5,505 nt of DNA from Enterobacteriaceae bacterium (GTDB taxonomy: Bacteria; Pseudomonadota; Gammaproteobacteria; Enterobacterales; Enterobacteriaceae), in NCBI GenBank assembly GCA_022712475.1, contig JALAGK010000251.1:1-5505 (forward strand), given 5' to 3'. The position numbers were made by a program, and so were the translations under genes. Positions 1-5,505 of the stretch are shown here, piece by piece. Position 1 is the first letter of the stretch; each line of letters opens with the position of its first letter. Under the pieces are notes generated by a model. It searched no databases. It saw nothing but the letters and a program-made list of their open reading frames with translations, and was not told the DNA's origin.

Positions 1-658
<658 letters not shown>

Positions 659-660
659 TA

Positions 661-1809
661 ATGAGCCTGAAAGATAAAACCTCCTCGCTGTTTGCTAACA
701 CATTCGGCTACCCCGCAAGCCATGTTATCCAGGCTCCCGGGCGCGTGAACCTGATTGGCGAACACACTGACTACAACGACGGTTTTGTGCTGCCCTGCGC
801 TATCGACTACCAAACGGTTATCGCCTGTGCAGCGCGTGACGACCGTAAAGTGCGCGTGATTGCTGCCGACTATGATAATGAAACGGATACGTTTTCACTT
901 GATGCGCCGATTCTGAGCGTGGAACACCAGCAATGGGCGAACTACGTGCGCGGCGTGGTAAAACATCTGCAAAAACGCAATGCCCGCTTTGGTGGCGCCG
1001 ACCTGGTCATCAGCGGTAACGTACCGCAGGGGGCGGGTCTTAGCTCATCGGCTGCGCTCGAAGTAGCGGTCGGAACAGTGTTTCAACAGTTGTATCACCT
1101 GCCGCTTGACGGCGCACAGCTGGCCCTTATTGGCCAGGAGGCAGAGAACCAGTTTGTTGGCTGTAACTGCGGCATTATGGATCAGCTCATTTCCGCGCTG
1201 GGCAAAAAAGACCATGCGCTACTTATTGACTGCCGCACCCTCGGTACAAAAGCCGTGCCGATGCCGCAAGGCGTGAGCGTGGTCATCATTAACAGTAATT
1301 TTAAGCGCACGCTGGTGGGCAGTGAGTACAACACGCGCCGCGAGCAGTGCGAAACTGGCGCACGCTTCTTCCAGCAAAAGGCACTGCGCGACGTCAGCCT
1401 GGATGAATTTAACCGTGTCGCCCATGAGCTTGATCCGGTGGTTGCCAGACGTGTACGCCACGTGCTGAGCGAAAATGCCCGTACGGTTGAAGCCGCTGCA
1501 GTACTCGCCCAGGGCAACCTTACTCGCATGGGTGAACTGATGGCACAATCGCACGCCTCAATGCGCGACGACTTTGAAATCACCGTACCGCAGATAGACA
1601 TGCTGGTAGAAATCGTTAAAGCCGTTATCGGTGATAAAGGCGGCGTGCGCATGACGGGTGGTGGTTTTGGCGGCTGTGTGGTTGCACTGGTGCCTGAAGC
1701 GCTGGTGCCTGTGGTCAAACACGCGGTAGCACAACAGTACGAAGCCCAAACCGGTATCAAAGAAACGTTTTACGTGTGCAAACCTTTACAAGGAGCGGGA
1801 CAGTGCTAA
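661..1809 (+). CDS. galK: Galactokinase
   Basis: This cytoplasmic GHMP-family kinase phosphorylates alpha-D-galactose at C1 with ATP, the committed step of the Leloir pathway. It has 382 residues, the same as E. coli GalK. The galactokinase signature [15 protein letters not shown] lies at residues 27-41, with the catalytic Arg28 and sugar-binding Glu34 equivalents. The GHMP ATP loop [11 protein letters not shown] is at residues 122-132. The catalytic base Asp174 sits in GIMDQ, and the C-terminal glycine-rich motif MTGGGFGG is at residues 331-338. The ATG at 661 is chosen because a GGAG at 650-653 precedes it by 7 bases and the protein then begins MSLKDK, as in relatives. The gene follows galT after 2 bases and overlaps galM by 7 bases, so translation across the operon is probably coupled. 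A possible Spot 42 RNA target covers its first codons. Confidence 0.98.
   Translation: MSLKDKTSSLFANTFGYPASHVIQAPGRVNLIGEHTDYNDGFVLPCAIDYQTVIACAARDDRKVRVIAADYDNETDTFSLDAPILSVEHQQWANYVRGVVKHLQKRNARFGGADLVISGNVPQGAGLSSSAALEVAVGTVFQQLYHLPLDGAQLALIGQEAENQFVGCNCGIMDQLISALGKKDHALLIDCRTLGTKAVPMPQGVSVVIINSNFKRTLVGSEYNTRREQCETGARFFQQKALRDVSLDEFNRVAHELDPVVARRVRHVLSENARTVEAAAVLAQGNLTRMGELMAQSHASMRDDFEITVPQIDMLVEIVKAVIGDKGGVRMTGGGFGGCVVALVPEALVPVVKHAVAQQYEAQTGIKETFYVCKPLQGAGQC
667..683 (+). promoter_or_regulatory. Probable Spot 42 (spf) small-RNA pairing site in galK
   Basis: CTGAAAGATA at 667-676 is the exact reverse complement of TATCTTTCAG, which I recall lying in the 5' half of E. coli Spot 42 RNA. 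Three bases downstream, ACCTC at 679-683 can pair with the GAGGT located further 5' in the same RNA, so the order of the two blocks suits one antiparallel duplex. In E. coli, Spot 42 is known to block galK translation when cAMP-CRP activity is low, which uncouples galK from galE and galT. The site covers galK codons 3-8, within reach of an initiating ribosome. The pairing rests on my memory of the Spot 42 sequence, and the spf gene is not in this window. Confidence 0.5.
1790..1805 (+). promoter_or_regulatory. Ribosome-binding site that fixes the galM GTG start
   Basis: AAGGAG at 1790-1795, inside the last codons of galK, stands 7 bases before GTG at 1803-1805. An in-frame ATG exists upstream at 1776, but it would add nine residues absent from the E. 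coli family and has no comparable Shine-Dalgarno sequence. GTG is therefore taken as the true start. E. coli galM is also believed to start with GTG. Confidence 0.85.
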
Positions 1810-2843
1810 AAGAGACTCCGCAGCTGGCGCCGGACGGCCAGCCGTACCGTATTTCAACCCTGCGTAATGATGCAGGCATGGTGGTCACACTCATGGACTG
1901 GGGTGCCACGTTACTTTCCTGCCGTGTTCCCCTGCACGATGGCAGCGTGCGTGAAACGCTGCTTGGTTGTCCCAGCCCGGAAGTCTGGCATGAGCAAAGT
2001 GCTTTTCTCGGCGCCGCTGTGGGCCGCTATGCAAACCGCATCGCCAACAGCCGCTTTACCATTGATGGGCAGGAATACCGTTTAACGCCAAGCCAGGGCG
2101 CTCACCAGTTGCACGGTGGTCCTGAAGGCTTCGACAAACGCCGCTGGCGTATTCAGCGCCAGAACGAATGCGAAGTGGTTTACCGTCTGGCTTCGCCAGA
2201 CGGCGACCAGGGATTTCCTGGTAACTGCGACGTTATCGCGCTTTATACCCTGACTGACGATAATCGCCTGGTGATTGAGTTTCGCGCCCTGGTTGATAAG
2301 CCCTGCCCGGTTAATCTCACCAATCACGCTTATTTCAATCTTGACGGCAGTCAGAGCGACGTTCGCGGTCATCGCCTACAGCTGCTGGCAGATGCGTTTT
2401 TGCCGGTTGGCGCAGATGGCATTCCGGACGCGCCGCTGCGCGAGGTAGCAGGGACCAGTTTTGACTTCCGCAACGCCAAAACAATTTCCCAGGATTTCCT
2501 TAGCGATGATGAGCAGAATAAAGTTCGCGGCTATGACCATGCCTTTTTGCTTCAGGCGGCGGGCGATGTGACAAAACCAGCGGCACAACTTTGGGCGGCC
2601 GACAACCGTTTACAGATGACGGTATATACCAGCGCGCCCGCACTACAGTTCTATTCCGGGAACTTTCTGGACGGTACGCCAGCACGTGAGCAAGGCAACT
2701 ACAGCGCATATCAGGGACTGGCGCTGGAAAGTGAGTTTCTACCTGACAGCCCAAATCATCCAAATTGGCCTCAGCCAGACTGCGTTCTGCGCCCCGGCCA
2801 GGAATATGTGAGTGTGACGGAATATCAATTCCAGGCGCTGTAA
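1803..2843 (+). CDS. galM: Aldose 1-epimerase (galactose mutarotase)
   Basis: This enzyme interconverts the beta and alpha anomers of D-galactose, supplying galactokinase with the alpha form released slowly from lactose cleavage. From the GTG start the protein has 346 residues, the E. coli length. The active-site residues are all in place: His104 in [14 protein letters not shown], His175 in [12 protein letters not shown], and the catalytic Glu309 in [15 protein letters not shown]. The proline-rich C-terminal block [11 protein letters not shown] is typical of the family. There is no signal peptide, in keeping with a cytoplasmic enzyme. It overlaps the galK stop by 7 bases, is read in a different frame, and is the last gene of the gal operon. 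A hairpin follows its stop after 5 bases. Its expression should depend on the gal promoters upstream of galE, which are outside the window. Confidence 0.97.
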   Translation: MLKETPQLAPDGQPYRISTLRNDAGMVVTLMDWGATLLSCRVPLHDGSVRETLLGCPSPEVWHEQSAFLGAAVGRYANRIANSRFTIDGQEYRLTPSQGAHQLHGGPEGFDKRRWRIQRQNECEVVYRLASPDGDQGFPGNCDVIALYTLTDDNRLVIEFRALVDKPCPVNLTNHAYFNLDGSQSDVRGHRLQLLADAFLPVGADGIPDAPLREVAGTSFDFRNAKTISQDFLSDDEQNKVRGYDHAFLLQAAGDVTKPAAQLWAADNRLQMTVYTSAPALQFYSGNFLDGTPAREQGNYSAYQGLALESEFLPDSPNHPNWPQPDCVLRPGQEYVSVTEYQFQAL

Positions 2844-2848
2844 CGGTT

Positions 2849-2873
2849 CGCCCCTTAACCGGGGCGATATCTT
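2849..2873 (+). terminator. Hairpin ending the gal operon
   Basis: CGCCCC at 2849-2854 pairs with GGGGCG at 2861-2866 across a 6-base loop, just 5 bases after the galM stop. An alternative stem, CGGTT (2844-2848) with AACCG (2857-2861), competes with it. The tail after the main stem (ATATCTT) is only partly T-rich, so intrinsic termination may be incomplete. The hairpin could instead protect the 3' end after Rho-dependent termination and trimming, as has been described for the E. coli gal operon. Confidence 0.6.
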
Positions 2874-3068
2874 TCAACCACGGTAAGATTGATACCGTGC
2901 ATGTTTTTAGGTTTCGCAGCCCAACACCATCCATGGCGTTTTCTCAAAAATGTTGCTTTCCTCCTGCGCAAATCGTTGTGTTTTTCAGCAACAGAGACAA
3001 AAAAACCACCTCTCATTCACAGTTACCTTACACTCCCGCTCTATTTTCGCTATGTTAAAGGACAGACG
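2874..3068. other. Non-coding spacer between galM and gpmA promoter
   Basis: I see no gene here. Open frames across this stretch lack a Shine-Dalgarno sequence and any recognisable product. The only structure seen is an inverted repeat, TGTTGCT at 2951-2957 and AGCAACA at 2987-2993, separated by 29 bases and of unknown meaning. A weak promoter-like pair (TTACAC at 3028 and TATGTT at 3051) is not convincing. Confidence 0.6.
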
Positions 3069-3098
3069 TTGCTGCGATGTCCGTCACAGCAATATAAT
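3069..3098 (+). promoter_or_regulatory. gpmA promoter (sigma-70 type)
   Basis: TTGCTG at 3069-3074 (-35) is followed, after an 18-base spacer, by a perfect TATAAT at 3093-3098 (-10). Transcription would begin near 3105, giving a leader of about 36 bases before the gpmA ATG. The -35 hexamer matches TTGACA at four of six bases. The -10 lies inside a Fur-box-like sequence. Confidence 0.75.
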
Positions 3099-3112
3099 GA
3101 GAATTGTTATCA
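3093..3112. promoter_or_regulatory. Fur-box-like operator over the gpmA -10
   Basis: Bases 3093-3111 match the 19-base Fur consensus GATAATGATAATCATTATC at 15 of 19 positions. The core at 3098-3112 reads TGAGAAT-T-GTTATCA, which fits the 7-1-7 form TGATAAT-N-ATTATCA with two mismatches. It covers the -10 element and the predicted transcription start, so iron-loaded Fur should block RNA polymerase. E. coli gpmA is reported to be Fur-regulated, which supports the reading. Confidence 0.7.
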
Positions 3113-3140
3113 TCATCCTGGGTTCATGAAGGAGTAAATT

Positions 3141-3893
3141 ATGGCTGTAACTAAGCTGGTACTGGTACGTCACGGCGAAAGTCAATGGAACAATGAAAAC
3201 CGCTTCACCGGCTGGTATGACGTTGATCTGTCTGAAAAAGGTGTAGGCGAAGCCAAAGCGGCAGGCAAGCTGCTCAAAGAGGAAGGCTTCTCCTTCGATT
3301 TTGCTTATACCTCCGTGCTGAAACGTGCCATCCATACGCTGTGGAACGTGCTGGATCAGCTGGACCAAGCATGGCTGCCAGTTGAGAAGTCCTGGAAACT
3401 GAACGAGCGTCATTACGGTGCACTTCAGGGCCTCAATAAAGCAGAAACCGCAGAGAAATACGGCGACGAGCAGGTTAAGCAGTGGCGCCGCGGCTTTGCA
3501 GTGACCCCGCCGGAGCTGACAAAAGATGATGAACGCTATCCGGGCCACGATCCGCGTTATGCAAAACTAACCGAGAAAGAGCTGCCGCTGACTGAAAGCC
3601 TGGCGCTGACCATTGACCGCGTTATCCCTTACTGGAATGAAACCATTCTGCCTCGCCTGAAAAGCGGTGAGCGCGTGATCATTGCCGCTCACGGTAACTC
3701 GCTGCGTGCGCTGGTAAAATATCTGGATAACATGAGCGAAGATGAAATTCTTGAGCTGAACATCCCGACCGGTGTACCGCTGGTTTATGAATTCGATGAA
3801 AACTTCAAGCCAATCAAACACTACTACCTGGGCAACGCTGACGAAATCGCCGCAAAAGCCGCAGCAGTAGCCAACCAGGGTAAAGCGAAATAA
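3141..3893 (+). CDS. gpmA: 2,3-bisphosphoglycerate-dependent phosphoglycerate mutase
   Basis: This enzyme interconverts 3-phosphoglycerate and 2-phosphoglycerate in glycolysis and gluconeogenesis through a phosphohistidine intermediate primed by 2,3-bisphosphoglycerate. It has 250 residues, as in E. coli. The histidine-phosphatase signature LVRHGES is at residues 8-14, with the phosphorylated His11. Arg62 lies in LKRAIHT, the acid/base Glu89 in LNERHYG, and the second catalytic His184 in [10 protein letters not shown]. The C-terminal tail is Ala/Lys-rich, like the flexible lid of this family. AAGGAG at 3129-3134, 6 bases before the ATG, supports the start. The gene has its own promoter and a strong terminator, so it forms a single-gene unit independent of gal. 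A Fur-like site over the promoter suggests repression when iron is plentiful. Confidence 0.98.
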   Translation: MAVTKLVLVRHGESQWNNENRFTGWYDVDLSEKGVGEAKAAGKLLKEEGFSFDFAYTSVLKRAIHTLWNVLDQLDQAWLPVEKSWKLNERHYGALQGLNKAETAEKYGDEQVKQWRRGFAVTPPELTKDDERYPGHDPRYAKLTEKELPLTESLALTIDRVIPYWNETILPRLKSGERVIIAAHGNSLRALVKYLDNMSEDEILELNIPTGVPLVYEFDENFKPIKHYYLGNADEIAAKAAAVANQGKAK

Positions 3894-3909
3894 TCTTGCT
3901 GTCTCTGAT

Positions 3910-3938
3910 AAAAAACGCGGCCAGTTCCGCGTTTTTTT
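3910..3938 (+). terminator. Intrinsic terminator of gpmA
   Basis: CGCGG at 3916-3920 pairs with CCGCG at 3927-3931 around the loop CCAGTT, and seven Ts follow (3932-3938). A run of six As before the stem extends it by A-T pairing. This also gives the reverse strand a T-run after the same stem, so it could stop aroG read-through too. It begins 16 bases after the gpmA stop. Confidence 0.93.
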
Positions 3939-3995
3939 ATGGCTGCGCGAGCGAGTTACTCTTATTTGCGACGGTTTTAGAAATGACATCCAGCT

Positions 3996-4015
3996 CGCAG
4001 CACCGCTGCGCTTTT
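3996..4015 (+). terminator. Possible back-up terminator hairpin
   Basis: CGCAGC at 3996-4001 pairs perfectly with GCTGCG at 4005-4010 over a 3-base loop, followed by CTTTT. It lies in the 176 bases between the two main terminators, where I see no gene. The short T-run makes it weak. It may catch transcripts that pass the gpmA terminator, or it may be incidental. Confidence 0.35.
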
Positions 4016-4071
4016 ATGCTCTCCTGCTTTAAATCAGGCGCATGTTAACGCTGTTATGCCCGTCTACACGC

Positions 4072-4098
4072 AAAAAAAAGCCACCTGTCGGTGGCTTT
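4072..4098 (-). terminator. Intrinsic terminator of aroG
   Basis: On the - strand, GCCACC pairs with GGTGGC around a GACA loop (4080-4095), flanked by AAA before and followed by eight Ts (4079 down to 4072). It begins 16 bases after the aroG stop. The stem and T-run are textbook quality. Confidence 0.93.
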
Positions 4099-4114
4099 GT
4101 TATTGGAATAACAC

Positions 4115-5167
4115 TTATCCACGACGCGCTTTTACCGCTGCTGCCAACTGGCGCAGGATAGCGTCGGTATCTTCCCAGCCGATGCAGGCATCGGTAACGC
4201 TTTTGCCGTACACCAGCGGCTCGCCGCTTTCCAGGCTCTGGTTACCTTCCACCAGGTGGCTTTCAATCATCACACCGGTAATCGCTTTCTCACCGTTGGC
4301 GATTTGCGCGCAAACGTCCGCTCCCACTTCCATCTGCTTTTTAAACTGTTTGGATGAGTTAGCGTGGCTGAAGTCAATCATCACCTGCGGGCGCAGTCCG
4401 GCTTTGGTCAGCCCTTCTTTGACTTCTGCTACATGACTCGCGCTATAGTTCGGCTCTTTACCGCCGCGCAAAATAATATGGCAGTCGCCGTTACCGCTGG
4501 TATTCACGATAGCCGAATGTCCCCACTTGGTGACCGACAGGAAGCAGTGCGGCGCGCTGGCTGCATTAATGGCGTCAATAGCCACTTTAATTGTCCCGTC
4601 AGTACCGTTTTTGAAGCCAACCGGGCAGGACAACCCAGATGCCAGCTCGCGATGTACCTGTGATTCTGTGGTACGTGCGCCGATAGCGCCCCAGCTCATC
4701 AAATCAGCCACATACTGCGGAGTAATCATATCCAGAAACTCGCCAGCTGTTGGCAGGCCGCAGTCGTTGATGTCCACCAGTAGCTTACGCGCGATGCGCA
4801 GACCTTCATTAATCTGGAAACTATTATCCATGTGCGGATCGTTAATCAGCCCTTTCCAGCCAACCGTAGTACGCGGCTTTTCAAAATAAACGCGCATAAC
4901 AATTTCCAGCTCATTGCCGAGCTCATCGCGCAGCGTCTTCAGGCGAGCTGCGTACTCTTTTGCCGCTTTAATATCGTGAATGGAGCACGGGCCAATCCCC
5001 ACCAGCAAAAGATCGTCCTGACCTTTCAGGATCTGGGGAATAGCACGACGGGCAGAAGAAACGGTGGTCGCTGCGTTCTCAGTCGCAGGAAACTTCTCCA
5101 GCAGTGCGACTGGCGGGAGCAGTTCATTGATTTCTTTAATTCTCAGGTCATCGTTCAGATAGTTCAT
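4115..5167 (-). CDS. aroG: DAHP synthase, phenylalanine-sensitive isozyme
   Basis: The enzyme condenses phosphoenolpyruvate with erythrose-4-phosphate to give DAHP, the entry step of the shikimate pathway, in the cytoplasm. From the ATG at 5167 it has 350 residues, the E. coli AroG length. The metal ligands all match: Cys61 in IGPCSIHD, His268 in DFSHANSSK, Glu302 in ESHLVEG and Asp326 in TDACIGWEDTD. Residues known from E. coli to shape the phenylalanine feedback site (Asp146, Pro150, Leu175, Leu179, Ser180, Phe209, Ser211) are unchanged, so inhibition by Phe is expected. An in-frame TTG at 5212 would add 15 residues absent from relatives and lacks a Shine-Dalgarno sequence. The aroG ATG itself has only a weak GGA seven bases upstream, and overlaps the stop of a 10-codon upstream frame. 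The gene is convergent with gpmA and is probably repressed by TyrR. Confidence 0.97.
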   Translation of the reverse strand: MNYLNDDLRIKEINELLPPVALLEKFPATENAATTVSSARRAIPQILKGQDDLLLVGIGPCSIHDIKAAKEYAARLKTLRDELGNELEIVMRVYFEKPRTTVGWKGLINDPHMDNSFQINEGLRIARKLLVDINDCGLPTAGEFLDMITPQYVADLMSWGAIGARTTESQVHRELASGLSCPVGFKNGTDGTIKVAIDAINAASAPHCFLSVTKWGHSAIVNTSGNGDCHIILRGGKEPNYSASHVAEVKEGLTKAGLRPQVMIDFSHANSSKQFKKQMEVGADVCAQIANGEKAITGVMIESHLVEGNQSLESGEPLVYGKSVTDACIGWEDTDAILRQLAAAVKARRG

Positions 5168-5196
5168 TGGTGGTTCCGTGGACTGAATTTTGCCAT
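5164..5196 (-). CDS. Putative 10-codon leader ORF overlapping the aroG start
   Basis: An ATG at 5196-5194 opens a frame reading MAKFSPRNHQ and stops at TGA (5166-5164). The TGA overlaps the aroG ATG as ATGA, a junction typical of coupled genes. GGAGGGG at 5210-5204 lies 7 bases before this ATG and is far stronger than anything before aroG itself, so ribosomes could load here and restart at aroG. The peptide has no run of aromatic codons (one Phe), so classical attenuation is unlikely. If transcription starts near 5204, as the favoured promoter predicts, most of the GGAGGGG would be outside the mRNA. E. coli, as I recall it, has a similar short ATG GCA frame ending in the same ATGA overlap. 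Confidence 0.4.
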   Translation of the reverse strand: MAKFSPRNHQ

Positions 5197-5210
5197 ATTG
5201 CAACCCCTCC

Positions 5211-5239
5211 AATCTATCGCGTCAAATTAAAAGTGTAAA
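5211..5239 (-). promoter_or_regulatory. Probable aroG promoter
   Basis: On the - strand, TTTACA at 5239-5234 (-35, five of six bases) and TAGATT at 5216-5211 (-10, four of six) are separated by 17 bases. Transcription would start near 5204, about 37 bases before the aroG ATG. The -35 is also the proximal half of the TyrR box, which gives a simple repression mechanism. From memory, the E. coli aroG upstream region carries TTTACA and ATAGATTGG at the same spacing. Confidence 0.55.
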
Positions 5240-5251
5240 CCGGGTTTTACA
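5234..5251. promoter_or_regulatory. TyrR box
   Basis: The sequence TGTAAA-N6-TTTACA is a perfect match to the TyrR consensus, and the dyad extends one base further on each side (G5233, C5252). TyrR with phenylalanine represses aroG in E. coli. Here the box overlaps the predicted -35 of aroG. Confidence 0.9.
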
Positions 5252-5275
5252 CCTCAGATATCTTACACTGCAAAT

Positions 5276-5304
5276 ATTGTCCACAAAGCATACAAACATG
5301 GCAA
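5276..5304 (-). promoter_or_regulatory. Alternative, more distal aroG promoter candidate
   Basis: TTGCCA at 5304-5299 (five of six -35 bases) is followed after 17 bases by GACAAT at 5281-5276 (four of six -10 bases). A start near 5269 would put the TyrR box within the first 40 transcribed bases and keep the GGAGGGG ribosome site of the mini-ORF in the mRNA. The element scores are about equal to those of the proximal candidate, but that one sits better relative to the TyrR box. Confidence 0.25.
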
Positions 5305-5397
5305 AAAATGAGAACCCAACTACACTTTACCAAAATTAATTCCGCAATAAGTCACAAAAAAAGAGATTTATGTGGATAGCTTCGTCACAGGAATTCT

Positions 5398-5414
5398 TTT
5401 TTGCTAAGCAAAAA
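5398..5414. repeat. 17-base palindrome upstream of the edge gene
   Basis: TTTTTGCT at 5398-5405 and AGCAAAAA at 5407-5414 are perfect inverted copies about a single central A. The odd centre and 8-base arms suit a dimeric DNA-binding protein better than an RNA hairpin, because a 1-base loop cannot form. I do not recognise the regulator. Confidence 0.5.
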
Positions 5415-5419
5415 TACTC

Positions 5420-5439
5420 TGCCAGTTTTCTGTCTGGCA
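5420..5439 (+). repeat. Inverted repeat or leader hairpin
   Basis: TGCCAG at 5420-5425 and CTGGCA at 5434-5439 can form a 6-pair stem with an 8-base pyrimidine-rich loop. It has no T-run after it, so it is not a terminator. It could be part of the 5' leader of the gene beyond the edge, or an operator. Confidence 0.35.
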
Positions 5440-5457
5440 AAGCGGCAACAATTTTCA

Positions 5458-5468
5458 GCCCGTCGGGC
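5458..5468 (+). repeat. Short GC-rich dyad before the ribosome site
   Basis: GCCCG and CGGGC at 5458-5468 flank one T. As RNA this gives four G-C pairs with a 3-base loop, 25 bases before the ribosome-binding site. It has no T-run, so it is not a terminator. Confidence 0.3.
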
Positions 5469-5492
5469 CTACTAACTGTATAACAACGCTAC

Positions 5493-5497
5493 AGGAG
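5493..5497 (+). promoter_or_regulatory. Ribosome-binding site of a gene starting beyond the window
   Basis: AGGAG at 5493-5497 is followed by 8 bases (TACTATTA) before the window ends, which is the right spacing for a start codon at 5506. There is no start codon in reach inside the window. Synteny with E. coli suggests ybgS, but no coding base is visible. Confidence 0.6.
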
Positions 5498-5505
5498 TAC
5501 TATTA

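Larger units (their letters stand above)
5252..5505. other. Divergent control region between aroG and the next gene
   Basis: Together with the aroG leader, this makes about 340 bases without a substantial gene. It is AT-rich and contains the aroG control elements on the left, and three dyads and a ribosome-binding site on the right. I cannot place a + strand promoter with confidence. TATAAC at 5479-5484 resembles a -10 but has no good -35 and would start transcription almost on the Shine-Dalgarno sequence. By synteny with E. coli, the + strand gene beyond the edge should be ybgS, which encodes a small exported protein. Confidence 0.6.

Noticed and set aside
1182..1760. Long open frame on the - strand across galK (192 codons)
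   Set aside because: It lies wholly within a clear galK gene, has a Ser/Thr/Ala-rich composition typical of antisense shadow frames, and shows no recognisable family motif.
1776..1802. Upstream ATG for galM at 1776
   Set aside because: It would add nine residues not found in the family. The AAGGAG at 1790 is placed for the GTG at 1803.
2951..2993. Inverted repeat TGTTGCT-N29-AGCAACA as a hairpin gene or small RNA
   Set aside because: The stem is 7 pairs with a very long loop, and no promoter or terminator frames it. It is kept only as a side note to the gpmA promoter repeats.
3028..3056. Second gpmA promoter, TTACAC-N17-TATGTT
   Set aside because: The -35 hexamer matches consensus at only two of six bases, while the downstream promoter with TATAAT is much better.
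2889..3137. Small + strand open frame (82 codons) between galM and gpmA
   Set aside because: It has no ribosome-binding site or recognisable product, and it runs through the gpmA promoter and Fur site.
4056..4436. + strand open frames across the 3' part of aroG
   Set aside because: They are antisense to a gene with intact family motifs, have no ribosome site, and the first runs through the aroG terminator.
5168..5212. 15-residue N-terminal extension of AroG from TTG at 5212
   Set aside because: Related AroG proteins begin MNY at the 5167 ATG, and the TTG has no Shine-Dalgarno sequence. This stretch instead contains the leader frame and part of the promoter region.
5371..5389. CRP-like site TGTGG...TCACA near the right edge
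   Set aside because: The half-sites are 9 bases apart rather than the 6 needed for CRP, and the first half is imperfect.

Overview
The window is a core chromosomal segment of a member of the Enterobacteriaceae. It contains, in order, the 3' part of galT, then galK, galM and gpmA on the + strand, followed by aroG on the - strand. As I recall, this is the galETKM-gpmA-aroG-ybgS neighbourhood of Escherichia coli. Protein lengths match the E. coli family members (GalK 382, GalM 346, GpmA 250 and AroG 350 residues; GalT would be 348 if complete). The many conservative substitutions suggest a related genus rather than E. coli itself. I cannot name the genus, and I see no mobile element, tRNA, rRNA or CRISPR array.

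Bases 1-2843 hold the distal half of a galactose-utilisation (Leloir pathway) operon. The genes are packed tightly: 2 bases separate galT from galK, and galM starts at GTG inside the last codons of galK. A hairpin at 2849-2866 is the likely end of the operon. GalM interconverts the anomers of galactose, GalK phosphorylates the alpha form, and GalT exchanges the phosphate-sugar with UDP-glucose. The start of galK carries a good match to the small RNA Spot 42.

Bases 2844-3140 separate the operon from gpmA, the cofactor-dependent phosphoglycerate mutase of glycolysis. The gpmA promoter has a perfect TATAAT that is overlapped by a Fur-box-like sequence, so iron control is likely. gpmA ends in a strong intrinsic terminator, which faces the equally clear terminator of the convergent aroG gene.

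Bases 4115-5167 on the - strand encode AroG, the phenylalanine-sensitive DAHP synthase that opens aromatic amino acid synthesis. Its metal ligands and feedback-site residues are intact. Upstream is a perfect TyrR box overlapping a probable -35 element, and a 10-codon reading frame whose TGA overlaps the aroG ATG.

The last ~250 bases are non-coding and end in a ribosome-binding site. This suggests that a + strand gene, probably ybgS by synteny, starts just beyond the window. The most interesting signals are the mini-ORF coupled to aroG, the Spot 42 pairing site in galK, the Fur/promoter overlap at gpmA, and the palindromes near the right edge. No wholly novel system is evident.
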